Source: Cryptomeria japonica
Taxonomy: Eukaryota > Streptophyta > Pinopsida > Cupressales > Cupressaceae
Length of the DNA: 64,000 nucleotides
Assembly (NCBI RefSeq): GCF_030272615.1
Contig: NC_081407.1
Span: forward strand, 373,952,087-374,016,086
Direction: 5' to 3'
The notes beneath the pieces are model-generated. The model was not told where the DNA came from and searched no databases. It saw nothing but the letters and a program-made list of their open reading frames with translations. Every line of letters starts with the position of its first letter. Position 1 is the stretch's first letter. The position numbers and the translations under genes are program-made. This document shows, piece by piece, positions 1 to 11,256 of the stretch.

Positions 1-211
1 GTGTCCTAAGGGGTCATATTGTGTCCTATGACCCCTTAGGACACCATATGACCCCTTAAGACACAAAATTGTGTCATTATGGGTCATATGGTGTCCTAAG
101 GGGTCATGAGACACCATATGACCCCTAAGGACAACATACGACCCTTTATGACACCATATGGTGTCGTTAGGGGTCATATGGTGTCCTAAGGGGTCATATG
201 GTGTATGATCT
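1..211. repeat. Palindromic CATATG satellite, block 1
   Basis: This block is built from a unit of about 20 bp, CCATATGACCCCTTAGGACA, present in both orientations so that neighbouring units can pair as hairpins. The hinge is the self-complementary CATATG. The block ends near 205-212, where the gag-like reading frame of element A begins, so the satellite interrupts or truncates that element. The same unit recurs at 29869-31252 and 32915-33172. No coding function is visible. Confidence 0.85.
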
Positions 212-1206
212 TATTGGATTTCACTAACCTTCTCTTTTCCTTTCTCATTTGATCCTCCATTACTAACCGATGAATTTCTTCTTCTACAGAACTTAGCAAT
301 ATGTCCAACCTCATTACATGCATAACATGTAACATTGTTCTTTTGAATTGCTTTGCTAAAACTGGTGAAATTGCTTGACCTGCACTGATTAGCCATATGT
401 CCAATTTTTCCACATGCATAGCATTTTACATTCATTCTACAATCTTTTGTCTTATGACCAAACTTATTACATTTAGAACATTTACCGGGAGCAGAATCAG
501 GGTTCTAATTTGCTTTGTTTCTAGATTACGTAGCCATGTGACCAAATCTATTACAAACAAAACATCTACCATTGAAATTATAAGCATTAAATTTTCTTAC
601 CGGTGCCTTATGGCTTTGATCTTCATTAGCAGTACCCAAACTCTGTCCTTGCTCAAATCCAAGTCCACTCAAATCTCCAATTTGTCTCTGTCTCTTCAAT
701 AACTCATCAAGCTGTGTCGAGTTGATCTTGAATTTTTCTTTGTACTCACTTGCAGTAGTTAAATCTTCTCTTAGAATTATCATTTGTCTCTCAAGCTCTT
801 GCTCATTACTCTAGGATTGTACCAAATCAATTCTCAACATTTCATTTTCATGAACCAACCTACCACGTTCTTCAAATTTGTTCTTTAGGGATACAACAAG
901 ATTTTCTTCCTTTTTCTTTCCATCCTCAATCTCCTTAAACATCCTCATAGTTATAATTTGTATTTCATTTTTTATAACCATGTTCAACTGACTCAATTTT
1001 TTACATTCTTCCTTAAGTGCATTTTTCTCTTCATCATCCTGATTTTGCAAAAGTTCCTTCCTCCTAGCTTGAATAGATGATAGCCTCTCTTGCAAGACAA
1101 GAATGATTTCCTTTGCAAATCTCAATTCATCTTGTAGCTTTAAGTTCTTCAACCTTTCAGCATCATAATCTTCAAGTGCCATCTTAAGTTGCTTCTCCAA
1201 AGCCAT
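211..1206 (-). pseudogene. Gag-like coiled-coil/CCHC protein of non-autonomous element A (broken)
   Basis: Reading leftward from ATG at 1206, the protein begins with a long charged coiled coil and continues into CCHC zinc knuckles. The best knuckles read CSKCNKFGHKTKDC, CYACGKIGHMANQC and CYACNEVGHIAKFC. Order, spacing and many residues match the first ORF of element C (6350-7483), so the two are relatives. A stop at 811-813, loss of the last cysteine of the first knuckle, and stops or frame changes near 440-526 make it a pseudogene. The frame runs into the satellite at about 211, so the C-terminal end is missing here. Such knuckles bind nucleic acid, and a Gag-like packaging role is an inference. 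No protease, integrase or RT is visible in this copy. Confidence 0.75.
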
Positions 1207-1266
1207 ATTCAATGATTCTGGTTTCAGGATCTTCCTCAAGCTGTTAAACTTCCTCCAAGGCACAAG

Positions 1267-1278
1267 GCTTTGATACCA
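1267..1278 (-). other. Primer binding site of element A
   Basis: On the - strand this reads TGGTATCAAAGC, one base from the plant copia primer site TGGTATCAGAGC that pairs with the 3' end of initiator tRNA-Met. It lies two bases inside the LTR edge at 1281, which fixes the polarity of element A as - strand. Confidence 0.75.
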
Positions 1279-1280
1279 AT

Positions 1281-1874
1281 TGTTGGAAACCAATAACACT
1301 GAGAGGGGGGGGGGGTGAATTAGTGTTATAATGGAATAGTAAATTTTAGCCTTCTTAAAACATGCATACACCAACCGGTATACCAATACAAACAGAATTG
1401 AAAGAAGTAAAGCAACCAATAAGCTAATCACATAAATGAAAATCATAACAAATAGATTTATATGTGGAAAACCTTAAAGAGGAAAAATCACGGTGGGATT
1501 TGTGACCCATTATATCAATCCATTGACCATATCAAGAGATATTACAAAATATGAGGGGCCTGCACTTGCAGGAAGGCTTACAACCTAGAGCACACTGCTC
1601 AATCACAAAAGGAGCCTCACTGACTACATAAAATTCCAGACTACAATATGGAGAAGTGTGAACTGCTAAGATCACATCTTCTATGCCAGAATACAGTTCT
1701 AGTTTAAGATTTGTGTGTTCTGGTGTGAAACCCTAAACCCTTTACTAGAATAACCCTTACAATAATTTCCTCACATATATGATCTCTCTGATATATTTCA
1801 CAGCATATTACATTCACATATACATAACTGTCTCTTGTATATATTAAAATGATCTATCAAACTGTCCTATATAC
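1281..1874 (-). repeat. 5' LTR of element A, inner part (split by element B)
   Basis: The LTR edge at 1281 shows TGTTGG followed by the G-run and GTGAATTAG block that is the reverse complement of the 3' LTR end in elements B and C. The LTR is cut at 1874 by element B, with TSD TATAC at 1870-1874, and resumes at 15317. Adding 15317-15646 gives 924 bp, close to the 912 and 861 bp LTRs of relative C. Confidence 0.75.
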
Positions 1875-2898
1875 TGTTGGTATTTTGGTATGGTTTTGTC
1901 ATTGATGTCAACACCTACTAAACACTTATCAACTCTGGCACATTGGAGATCTAGCAAAATTCATTGGCAAGCAAGTGACTAATGCACAGTCACCAGTATA
2001 TGGTTCACCGATAGGATACAGTGATCACCGACACTTGGAATGGCATGGAAAATACTTGGTAATGTCGAAGACATTGTTTGGACATCGTATCTTGGAAAGT
2101 TGTTTATCAGCTTATTCATATTTGCATATTTTCTTTTACTAGCAAATAGGTCCAGGGTTATCTAGGGTTACACTGGCAGGTTTAACTCTTCCAGATCAAC
2201 ATGACACACTATGAAGATAATTGATTAATGTTGTAAATGCATTGAGCCAACATGCTAAATCGATTATTGCATCCAATATTCTATTATTTGTAAAATGATT
2301 TTATTGTAATATCTTGTAGATCTGACCTACTATAATTGGTCTTAGGTTATGGTATAAATGTAAGATCTTAAATATAAGATCAATTGTGGAATGCGAAGAA
2401 TGTTGTTTGTGAAGGTATATGTGAGATCTAGTAGAGCTATACATGAAGACATCATTTGAAGGTAAAGCTAAGGTTTTGTGAAAGCATATCAGCATTACAC
2501 CAGTACTAAATTTAGCATGTGAAGATGCTATTTTAAGCAGTACATTCTTATTGGATTTAACCATCCAATTGTAGTCAGTGTGACTCCTATTTGTGTTTGA
2601 GTAGTGAGCTCTACGCGGTTGGCCTTTCTACATGTGCAGACCCCATTTATGTACACTTACTATCTACAGTAGTATCATCTGATTGTGGGTAAGGTTTCCC
2701 ACCGTGGTTTTTCCCCTTACAGGGTTTCCACGTACAAATATTGGTGTTATGTGTTGTGGATGACTTTGTCTTTTGATTCATCGGTATCGTAGACTATTTC
2801 ACCGGTATTAAATAGTAATTTGATTAAGTGATTTTTTGTTTAATATTTTAAGACAACTGATTCAACCCCCCCCTCTCAGTTGTCCCCAGGACCTAACA
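1875..2898 (+). repeat. 5' LTR of element B
   Basis: This 1024-bp LTR matches 14241-15311 along its length. The 3' copy is 47 bp longer because it keeps a segment near 15145-15200 that is missing here. A TATA-like TATAAAT at 2353-2359 (14719-14725 in the 3' copy) marks the probable promoter. The LTR ends with a C-run, CTCTCAG and CCTAACA. Confidence 0.93.
2353..2359 (+). promoter_or_regulatory. TATA-like box in the 5' LTR of element B
   Basis: TATAAAT sits about 545 bp before the LTR end and is repeated at the same place in the 3' LTR. Its position within the U3/R region fits an RNA polymerase II promoter for the element transcript. No transcript evidence is available. Confidence 0.45.
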
Positions 2899-2900
2899 AT

Positions 2901-2912
2901 TGGTATCAGAGC
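2901..2912 (+). other. Primer binding site of element B
   Basis: TGGTATCAGAGC begins two bases after the 5' LTR. It is the standard plant copia site complementary to the 3' end of initiator tRNA-Met, used to prime minus-strand DNA synthesis. The following leader contains CAGAAGCCTAACAGCT (2928-2943), which is also present in element C. Confidence 0.92.
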
Positions 2913-2955
2913 TGAGTCCTCTTTTTGCAGAAGCCTAACAGCTAGAGGAGATCCA

Positions 2956-5366
2956 ATGTCTAGCAACTATTTCAAGAAGGACAATCCTAAACTTGATGGA
3001 ACTAACTATGGAATATGGAAGATCGGAATGGAGACACATCTGAACTGTATTGGAAAAGATATCTGGGAGGTTACAAAGAATGGATATACTACTCCTACTA
3101 CAACTCAACCAAAACCTCCAAATCTGACTAAAGATGAAGAAAATGATTGCAAGGCAAGAGAAGCATTTCTGAGTGCATTATCAGATCAACAAATCATGGG
3201 ACTATCAGATAGGTCTACTGCTAAAGCTATATGGGATCACTTGGAAACACTGAATGAAGGAGATTCCACAGTCAAAATTGCAAAACTTGAAAGCTTCCGG
3301 GTCAGGTATGAAAGTCTAAAAATGGAAGAAGATGAAAGAATTTCTTCTTTTATAGAAAGAGTAAATGAAATTGTTTTGGGTATTAAATGTTGTGGAGGAA
3401 CCTTAAGTGAAGATGAAATTGTTTCAAAAGTTTTAAGAGGATTACCACCGGCATACAAAATGAAGGTTACTGCAATCAATGAACTTAGAACAATGCCTAA
3501 CACATCAGTAACTAGGGATACATTGATTGGAAAACTATCAGCCTTTGAGATTGAGGAATTTGGTCCTGTTACTACTATAAAGATAGATCTAGCTTTCAAA
3601 GCATCAACATCATTTGCATCATCATTTGACAAATCTGATTGGAAATCTTTTTATGCAAGAGAACTTGAAGAAAGCAAGAGAGAAAATGAAGAACTTGAAG
3701 AACTTGAAGCACTATTTGCAAGAAAAATGCCTAAAGGTCTAGTTGGAAGTAAGTATGAAGGTAAAGCACCTTTTAAATGTTTTAACTGCAATAAGATTTG
3801 TCATATGGCTTCAAGATGCCCTGATAGACATGGTAGGTTAAGAGAAGAAGCTAGAAGGACATACAAGCCTAATCCTGAATATCAGAAATACAGATTCAAG
3901 AAGAATAAGGACAAATCTTGTTATGTTGCTGATGAAGGAGTAACTGATGATTCTGATGAGGATCCGACAAACAATGGATGGGTTTTTGTTGCTATAATAG
4001 AAGACCAACCGGCACCTACAGTGCAACCGGTAGAACAGGCCTTGGCAGCAAAAGTTGAAGTGAAGAATGAATGGATTATTGATTCAGGATGTTCACATCA
4101 TATGACTGGTGACAAGAGTAAATTCTTGAACTTTCAAGAATATAATGGAGGTCTAGTAAGATTTGGTGATGACAAAGCTTGTTCAATTAAAGGTAAGGGT
4201 TCAATATCTCTTGATGGTAAGCACAACACTGACAATGTTTACTATGTTGAAGGTTTAAAGCATAATCTTTTGAGTGTTGGTCAACTAGTTGAGAAAGGAT
4301 TTCAGTTACAGTTCAAAAATGGTAAATGCAAATTTATGAATAGAACTGGTTTAGAAATTGCAACCAGAAATCAGACTAGAGGTAATATCTTTCATTTGAA
4401 TAATAGTGAAAAGACATGTTTGATTGCACACATTGATGAAAGCTGGTTATGGCATAAGAGACTTTGTCATGTAAATTTTGATTGCATGGTAAAAATCAGT
4501 ACTACTAAGGTAGTTAGAGATTTACCTAAAATTGTCAAACCTCACAACACAATATGTAAGGAATGTCAATTCGGAAAATAGGTTAGAGCTAGTTTTAAAA
4601 GTATTCTAGAGAAATCAAACAATGCTCTTGATTTAATTCATACTGATTTATGTGGTCCAACTAGAACTAAAAGCTTACAAGGTGATAGATACTTCATGCT
4701 AATCATAGATGACTATTCTAGAATGTGCTGGGTTACTTTTCTCAGAGAAAAATCAGAAGCACTTGGAAAGTTTAAACTATTCAAAGCAATGGTTGAAAAT
4801 GAAATTGGTAAGAAAATCAAATATTTAAGATCAGATCAAGGAGGTGAATTCACATCTAAGAAATTCAATGCATTCTGTGAAGTGAATGGAATCAGGAGAC
4901 AACTATCAGCACCTCGAACACCACAACAAAATGGAGTTGTTGAAAGGAAAAATAGAACTATCTTGGATGTAACAAGAAGTATGTTATCAGAAACAAACCT
5001 ACCACATGTATATTGGAGAGAGGCAGTAAGCACAGCGGTCTATACATTCAACAAAATTCACATCAAAGGTGAAACCGGTAAGACCCCTCATGAACTATGG
5101 TTTGGTATTATTCCTACTCTTAAATATTTTAGAATTTTTGGAAGCAAATGCTATATTAGAAGAGATGAGTATATTGGAAAATTTGATCCTAGAAATGATG
5201 AAGGAATATTTCTTGGTTATTCATCTAAGGGAAAAGCATATAGATGTTTTAACAAAAGATTGCAGAAAATTGTTGAAAGCACAAATGTAAAGATTGATGA
5301 ACAATTCAGAGGAACTTCAAGGTATATGGATTATGAACCGGCAACAGAAATTCTATCAAATGAATC
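2956..5366 (+). pseudogene. Ty1/copia gag-pol polyprotein of element B, 5' part (gag, protease, integrase)
   Basis: The start is set at ATG 2956, just after the leader; the frame is open further up only through the LTR. The order is a UBN2-type copia gag, one zinc knuckle near residue 275 (CFNCNKICHMASRC, with the usual Gly before His replaced by Cys), protease with WIIDSGCSHHM (Asp at about residue 376), the GAG-pre-integrase H-H-C-C region (WLWHKRLCHV), and the integrase core with Asp in HTDLCGP, Asp in RSDQGGEF and Glu in GVVERKN. A TAG at 4579-4581 interrupts the frame after CQFGK. At 5366 the frame is cut by element C and resumes exactly in phase at 12123. Together the parts make 1385 codons, the usual size for the family. 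Confidence 0.93.
5362..5366. repeat. Target site duplication of element C (left copy)
   Basis: GAATC here is repeated at 12118-12122, directly outside the two LTR ends of element C. A 5-bp duplication is what copia integrases leave. Confidence 0.93.
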
Positions 5367-6278
5367 TGTTGGCATATGGACACTCCAATGAGACATTGTG
5401 TGTGATTGAAGGTTTTGTCATTGATGGCAACCTTGCAATCCTATGGCACCGGCAAGACATTATACCGGAAAAGCATTACACAGGCAACCTTGCAATCCTA
5501 TGGCACCGGCAAGAGATTATACCGGCAAAGCATTACACAGGCAACCTTGCAATCCTATGGCACCGGCAAGACATTATACCGGCAAAGCATTACTCAAACA
5601 AAATAGTGCTCCGACATCAACAAAATCAATCTACACCGGCACAGAAGGAAATATGTATACCGACACAGAGGCCGACAGGATTTTTGATGTGTAATATTTT
5701 GTTTATCATTGTAAGCTGACTTGGCAAATTGTAAAATGACTCTTGTATATAAAAGAGATCATTGTAGGCATTTGTAGGATATGGATAGAAAGCAATAAAT
5801 AAATTATAAGGCATACCTAATGTGCGAATTGTAGGTCAAGGGTATATGTAAAGAACAGAGCAAGAACTGGTACTGAATTTGGCATTGAAGATGCTACTGT
5901 AAAGTAGTACAGAATATTGGATTTGTGTAAATCCTCATTGTAAGTCAGTGTGACTTCTTATTGAGCAGTGAGCTCTAGGCAGTTGGCCTTCCTGCATGTG
6001 CAGGCCCCTATTGTAAGTAATATTCTCTTATTGGCCAGTAAGTGAATATTGTGGGTTACAAATCCCACCGAGGTTTTTCCCACACCGGGTTTCCTCATTA
6101 AACATCTTGTGTTATGGTGTTCTTTTCATGTGGATGCTTTGGATTCTGTTATTTGCATTAATTCTTGCATACCGGTATACTGTTACTTTATATTTTGCAT
6201 ATTCAGTTTTAAGAAAATTTCATTACCGGTCAAATACTAATTCACCCCCCCCTCTCAGTATCTGTGGGAACCCTAACA
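5367..6278 (+). repeat. 5' LTR of element C
   Basis: This 912-bp LTR contains three tandem copies of a 57-bp unit at about 5430-5600, each carrying CTATGGCACCGGCAAG. The 3' LTR has only two copies but an extra 6-bp ACCGGC repeat, and these two changes account exactly for the 51-bp length difference. Outside them the LTRs look nearly identical, which suggests a recent insertion. Confidence 0.93.
5746..5755 (+). promoter_or_regulatory. TATA box in the LTR of element C
   Basis: TATATAAAAG is a strong TATA-box match and is repeated at 11585-11594 in the 3' LTR. It probably drives the genomic RNA of the element. Confidence 0.6.
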
Positions 6279-6280
6279 AT

Positions 6281-6292
6281 TGGTATCAGAGC
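6281..6292 (+). other. Primer binding site of element C
   Basis: TGGTATCAGAGC is identical to the site in element B and has the same two-base spacing from the LTR. The leader after it shares CAGAAGCCTAACAGCT (6308-6323) with B, a region where a packaging signal could lie. Confidence 0.92.
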
Positions 6293-6349
6293 CTAGTCCT
6301 CTATTTTCAGAAGCCTAACAGCTTCAGGAAGATCTTGACACCGGTAAAG

Positions 6350-7483
6350 ATGGAAAATCTGATGAAGCAACTTCAAGGAGCTCTTACTGACTATGATGCA
6401 GAGAAGTTGAAAAATATCAAATTAGAAGATGATTTAAAAGAAGCTCAAGACATTATTCAGGCACTTCAAGAAAATCTTACTATTACAAGAAACAAGAGAA
6501 GAGAACTTTGTGAAAAATTGCAAAATGAAAATGATGAAAAGGAATCACTAAATGATATGATAAGCAAATTGAAACAAGAGATCATGACAACAAAAAATGA
6601 AATGCAGGATATGACTATGAGATTCTGCAAAGAGATTGAGGACAGAATGAAGAATGAAGAAGAATTGACCAGAAGACTAAGTGATGCAACAAATGAGAAC
6701 ACAAGACTTAGCTATGAAAATGATATGTTGAAGATAGATCTGATGCATACTCAAAATGACTCGAATGAACTAATGAGACAAAAAGAGATCTTGGAAAGGG
6801 AATTGGAAACTACAAATCAACACAAAGAAAAATTCAAGAAAAGCTCAGAAGAACTTGGTACCTTATTGAAGAATCAAATACCCAAAGGTGACACTTATGG
6901 AGTTGGATTTGAAGTTGCAGAAAGCTTCGGTACTGCAAATACCCAGGATCAAAGCAAACCGGTAAGACCCTCTAATACTTACAAATTCAATGGAAAATGC
7001 TTTAACTGTAATAAATATGGTCATAGGGCAAATGAATGTAGATCTAGGAATTATCAGAACATCAATCCTCCCACTGGTCAATGCACTAAATGCAACAAAA
7101 TTGGTCATAACTCTAAAAATTGCAGAATGAATGTTAGATGTTATGTTTGTGGAAGATTTGGTCATTTATCAAATAAATGCAGAACACAAACCAGCATAGG
7201 TTATGGGAAAGCTATTCAGAAAAATAATGTAACTTGTTATGCATGTAACAAGATTGGTCATATTGCTAAATTATGTAGAAGTAAAGGTACACCGGTAGAT
7301 AACAAAAGTACTAGCTTGAAAGGTAAAGAAAAGATTGAAGAGGTTAAGCAAGAATTTTCAAAGCAATGGATTAGAAAAGGTGATCTAAATATTGGGGTTA
7401 CTCCTCCACCGGTAGAACCAACAAATGCTTCACTGACAGGACAATATGATGCTCCACCGGCAGGATGTTCTTCATCAAATTGA
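6350..7483 (+). CDS. ORF1 of element C: Gag-like coiled-coil protein with four CCHC knuckles
   Basis: The 377-residue protein starts at ATG 6350 just after the leader, because the frame further upstream lies in the LTR. Residues 1 to about 185 are a charged, heptad-rich coiled coil. Four CX2CX4HX4C knuckles follow at about residues 217, 245, 264 and 296 (CFNCNKYGHRANEC, CTKCNKIGHNSKNC, CYVCGRFGHLSNKC, CYACNKIGHIAKLC). The tail is basic and then Pro-rich. The frame is open to a natural-looking stop. It does not resemble the UBN2-type gag of B, although both end in nucleic-acid-binding knuckles. I infer a Gag-like RNA-binding or assembly role. A relative lies in element A. It could instead be a captured host zinc-knuckle gene. 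Confidence 0.8.
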   Translation: MENLMKQLQGALTDYDAEKLKNIKLEDDLKEAQDIIQALQENLTITRNKRRELCEKLQNENDEKESLNDMISKLKQEIMTTKNEMQDMTMRFCKEIEDRMKNEEELTRRLSDATNENTRLSYENDMLKIDLMHTQNDSNELMRQKEILERELETTNQHKEKFKKSSEELGTLLKNQIPKGDTYGVGFEVAESFGTANTQDQSKPVRPSNTYKFNGKCFNCNKYGHRANECRSRNYQNINPPTGQCTKCNKIGHNSKNCRMNVRCYVCGRFGHLSNKCRTQTSIGYGKAIQKNNVTCYACNKIGHIAKLCRSKGTPVDNKSTSLKGKEKIEEVKQEFSKQWIRKGDLNIGVTPPPVEPTNASLTGQYDAPPAGCSSSN

Positions 7484-7787
7484 AGAAAATTATCTTGAGG
7501 GTTTGGCAATTTAATGACACGTGCTATTATTTCCTCAGTTAGAGAAAACAAGTTGAAAATCCTTCATTATCGGCAAATAAAGTGGAGTTAATACATTGCC
7601 GGCAAACAATTAATGTGGTAAGTAGCAGAAAAGACTTTATAAAATAAGGTTTTTGGCTCCATTTCATTTCACCGTGAATTCAAACTTTCAGAGAGCGCGA
7701 AGATTTCCGAGCTAAGGCATTTCGAGCAAAGAGGCAAAGCACTTCAACAATCAATCCATCCAAAGGCAGAAAAAGGTATTTATCATC
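7484..7787 (+). other. Spacer between ORF1 and ORF2 of element C
   Basis: About 300 bp without an open frame separate the two reading frames. How ORF2 would be expressed (splicing, internal promoter or re-initiation) is not visible. No clear TATA box or splice pair stands out. Confidence 0.5.
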
Positions 7788-10700
7788 ATGGCATCCTCCT
7801 CTACACCTGAATTCATAGCAAACCCTACAGTAGTCGAGGTTATAAAATGACCTAGGCCCGTGTTTCAGCTAGTTCCCGAGGTAGCTAAGAAAGATGACTA
7901 CACAGGTGCTTTTTCCCAAATTCCAAAGGGTGTTGTTTATGCAGAAGACCCTAGAATGTATATTCATTGCAACATAGAGGAATTAGGTGATGAAGAAATC
8001 AAAAACATGTATAAATCTGTTATATGTGACAATGCCGAAAATGTGAAACCTGAACATAAAATTGTTGAAACCCTAGGATTCACTGAAATCCTCTACATTC
8101 CTGAATTTCCCAAGGAAGTGGTTAGGATAGTTCTTAGCAGGGTACATGGCTCATTCTTTTGGCTTGACTCAGTGCATAAAATTACAAAGGTAGATGTGAA
8201 AGTAGTAATAGGGTTACCTTCCACCGGTACCAGACCCGACAAAACCAAGAAAGTCTCTAATGACCTAGTAATGAAATTAACTGGTGCAACATCCGACAAA
8301 ACCAAGAAAGTCTCTAATGACCTAGTAATGAAATTAACTAGTGCAACATCCGACAAAAGATCATTGAGGGTTAATGATGTGATCGATACAAATGTGAGAT
8401 TCATTAGCATGATTCTAGGTTACAAAGCAACTCATGCAAATAGGCTTAACTCTGTTTCCAGTTTATGCATAAAGAGTGCTTATGACATGGTTAAGGACAA
8501 TGTGAAAATTGATATCTGTGAATGGTTAAAAGATGAGTTAATTGACAATTTGGCAAAAATCAAGAAGGATAAGAAAGGAACCTTTAGATTTGGAAATTTA
8601 CTTGTATTCTTAATGCTACATATAACCAAACAGGCTCCCGGTATAGGCAACAAGGATTTTGGATTTGACATACCGGTAGGAAAACAATTGTCTGACTTAT
8701 TCAACAACATGGGTGAAAACAAAGAAAAGAATATCAATGAGTATTTTCAAGCACTAAAGGTCAAAATGAATAAGAGGATCAGACTATCAGAGGAAATTGT
8801 CAACAAATACAAGGATGATATATGCTTTGTAATCAAAAAGGATGAGATCTGGATGGAAGCAGTCATCCCAAGAACAATCTGGGTTACAGAGATGGGGTAT
8901 GAAATAGATGACCACATAGTGGAAACTTATGCCAAAGCACTTTTGGAAGCCCCCAATGAACCAAAGGAAGAAGTATTTGATAGTGTTGAGACCATCGAAA
9001 GTCAAATTCAATCTAAAAAGAGAGTAAAGAAAGTTGAGGCATCTGTGAGGAAAGGAACCAGGCAAGCAAAAGCCATAAAAGACGATGTATTAAAGAAAAC
9101 TGGCATAACAGAAGAAGAATTGGCAGCCCAACAGCCTGAAACTCATCTATCACCGGTAGATACCTCCTCAGAAGGAGATATGCCAGCAACTTTCAAAAGA
9201 GTTGTTAGGAAAAGAGACCCCTCACCGGTATCCACTCCTTCACCTAAAAGGACAAGACATAAGCAACAAGTTGTAAGGTCTCCAGTCAAGAAAGCCACAC
9301 CTAAGAAAAAGTTGACCCCCAAAAAGAAGAAGAAGACAAACACTGACTTGGCCCCTTTTGACATATTACTGAATGAGATCACAGAGGAAGGTAAATTGAA
9401 AAACATAGGGAAAATCTATGACACCCTATCAGATGATGAGAAAGGACAAGTTGAGGAAAGTGTTATATTACACATGGACATGTATAAAAAAAATTTGATG
9501 CAAGTCCTAAATGAAATTCCTGATGAATTATATAAAAGACTCGAGGCCAGAAGGCAAGGAATAGTTGAGTTAGATAAGAAAATTAAAATAGAAAAATTAC
9601 TTGCAATATACCCGGTCAACTCACCTAAGGAAATTGATGATTTGATAGCTCAGGCCAACCGAATAGTTTTTTCCACTGCACACCGACAAATATCACTAAT
9701 GGCAGGTAGAGTTACTTAAGTTTCAAATGAAACAGAAGATGGTTGGGATAAATTCTTGGTTGAAAAAGAAGAACAAGAAGAATATAGGAATCCCAAGCCC
9801 ATTCTGGTATATCAAAAGGACAAAGGAAAAGGTAAAGTTGGTGGACCACCAAGTATCAAGATTAGAGACAACTTACCCCCACCTCCTTTAAATACTCCAC
9901 TGGTAAAAACAACAACTGCAGAAGATCAACCGGCAGCTAAGAGCATGGACACAGAGGATAATAATCCTAATCCTGAAGTCCTATATATTGTGAATGTTGA
10001 TACTCAAAAAATCAACATAGTGGTAGATAAGGATACCATAGATAAATCTGATAACAAAGAGCAACCGACAACAAGAAACAAAGAGCAATCGGCAGCAGAT
10101 TTAGAGAAAAAGATGGAATCTGGAACACAAACAGAGCAACCAACAGAGCTAAAGGCTCCAGAACAGATGCCACCGGTAAGAAATGATGCAGGAAAAACTG
10201 TGCTTAAAGAGATGCAGACACAAACAAACCTACCAGAGGTCAATACCAGCATGGTCACTTCCACCGGCACTCAGTTTATTGGGTCACCATCAAATGTAAT
10301 AGAGGTATTGCTCGAATCTATCAAGAAAATAACTGATTATAGCTCACAAGCCTATAAAGCGATAGATGATTCAATTCCAGTTTTGAAATCAATAGCTTCC
10401 AATTGTAATATAGCCAACAAAGATTCTTTAGGCTAGTTGGATACACCTTGTAAATATATTTCTAGAAATTTTGAGCAAACAAAGGTAGAAACTGTAAAGG
10501 AAAGTGTAGAAAAAGAGAAATAGAAATTCTTTGAGGAAGGAATAAAGAAGTTTAACAGGGAATTTGACACACTTCTACCGGAACTGTGCAATTTATTGAA
10601 AGAGTACAAAACTCTGTACAAAGACACCTGTAAGATAAACTTTTTGACCATGGATGTAGACAAAAAGATGAGCAAAGTACAAGAAGAGATCAATAAACTT

Positions 10701-11051
10701 GCTGATAATTTTGTTAACTCACTTGATACATTATCAGTTTTTGAGGAAAAGATAACAAATTTTGAGAAAGAATTGCTCAAATTAGAAAGAGAAAAAGAGA
10801 AAATAATAAACAAGGCAAAATTTTTGAGATCTAAACTAAGTCCAAGATTGGACTATTTAGCATCTATGCGTAAGGAAATCTCAGAGGCACTAACACAGGG
10901 TAGCAAAACACCGGTAGAGCACTTGCAGCATCTCACCGGTACAGTATACAGAACTGAGATAGCAATAAAGGAGAGCAAGAAGTTTATGGATGGTATAAAC
11001 TTAATTTTGGGAGATATTCTTCAGATAATAACTACCCAACTACAAGGTTGA
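7788..11051 (+). pseudogene. ORF2 of element C: large protein of unknown function, four stops
   Basis: The frame starts at ATG 7788 (MASSSTPEF) and stays in one phase for 1088 codons to the stop at 11049-11051. It is interrupted only by TGA 7848, TAA 9717, TAG 10434 and TAG 10521. The N-terminal 350 residues form a globular region with HKITKVDVKVVIGLP-like segments, which recalls the uncharacterised domain common in plant transposon ORFs; this assignment is tentative. A 19-residue segment is tandemly repeated (DNA 8238-8351, 57-bp unit). The middle is Lys-rich and basic (PKKKLTPKKKKK), followed by a low-complexity acidic and Gln/Thr-rich stretch, and the C-terminal 200 residues form a coiled coil. 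No enzyme motif is seen. All four stops can come from C-to-T changes (CGA, CAA, CAG, CAG). Confidence 0.72.
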
Positions 11052-11241
11052 CGTTATGAATTGGTACAACTACAAAATCTACTAACCTTTGTCATTGATG
11101 CCAAAGGGGGAGTAGTAGATGAGAAAATTCAAAACATAGGGATCACATGCTCAGGGGGAGCTCTCACATTTTTGGTAACATTTTTTGGTATACACATTTT
11201 TGGATATCTTTCTAAAATTTCTCATGAGTGTTGCCACCAAT

Positions 11242-11256
11242 GCCAAAGGGGGAGAT
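11242..11256 (+). other. Polypurine tract of element C
   Basis: GCCAAAGGGGGAGAT directly abuts the 3' LTR and would prime plus-strand synthesis. It is identical to the tract of element B. Two similar purine runs lie upstream at 11101-11115 and 11150-11162. Confidence 0.85.

Noticed and set aside
1-211. CRISPR-like array
   Set aside because: The units are directly adjacent, in both orientations, with no unique spacers, and the genome is that of a plant.
5294-5719. Open frames of 60-140 codons with repeated LAILWHRQ words
   Set aside because: They lie in the LTR of element C and come from its 57-bp tandem repeat; the same holds for 11061-11533.
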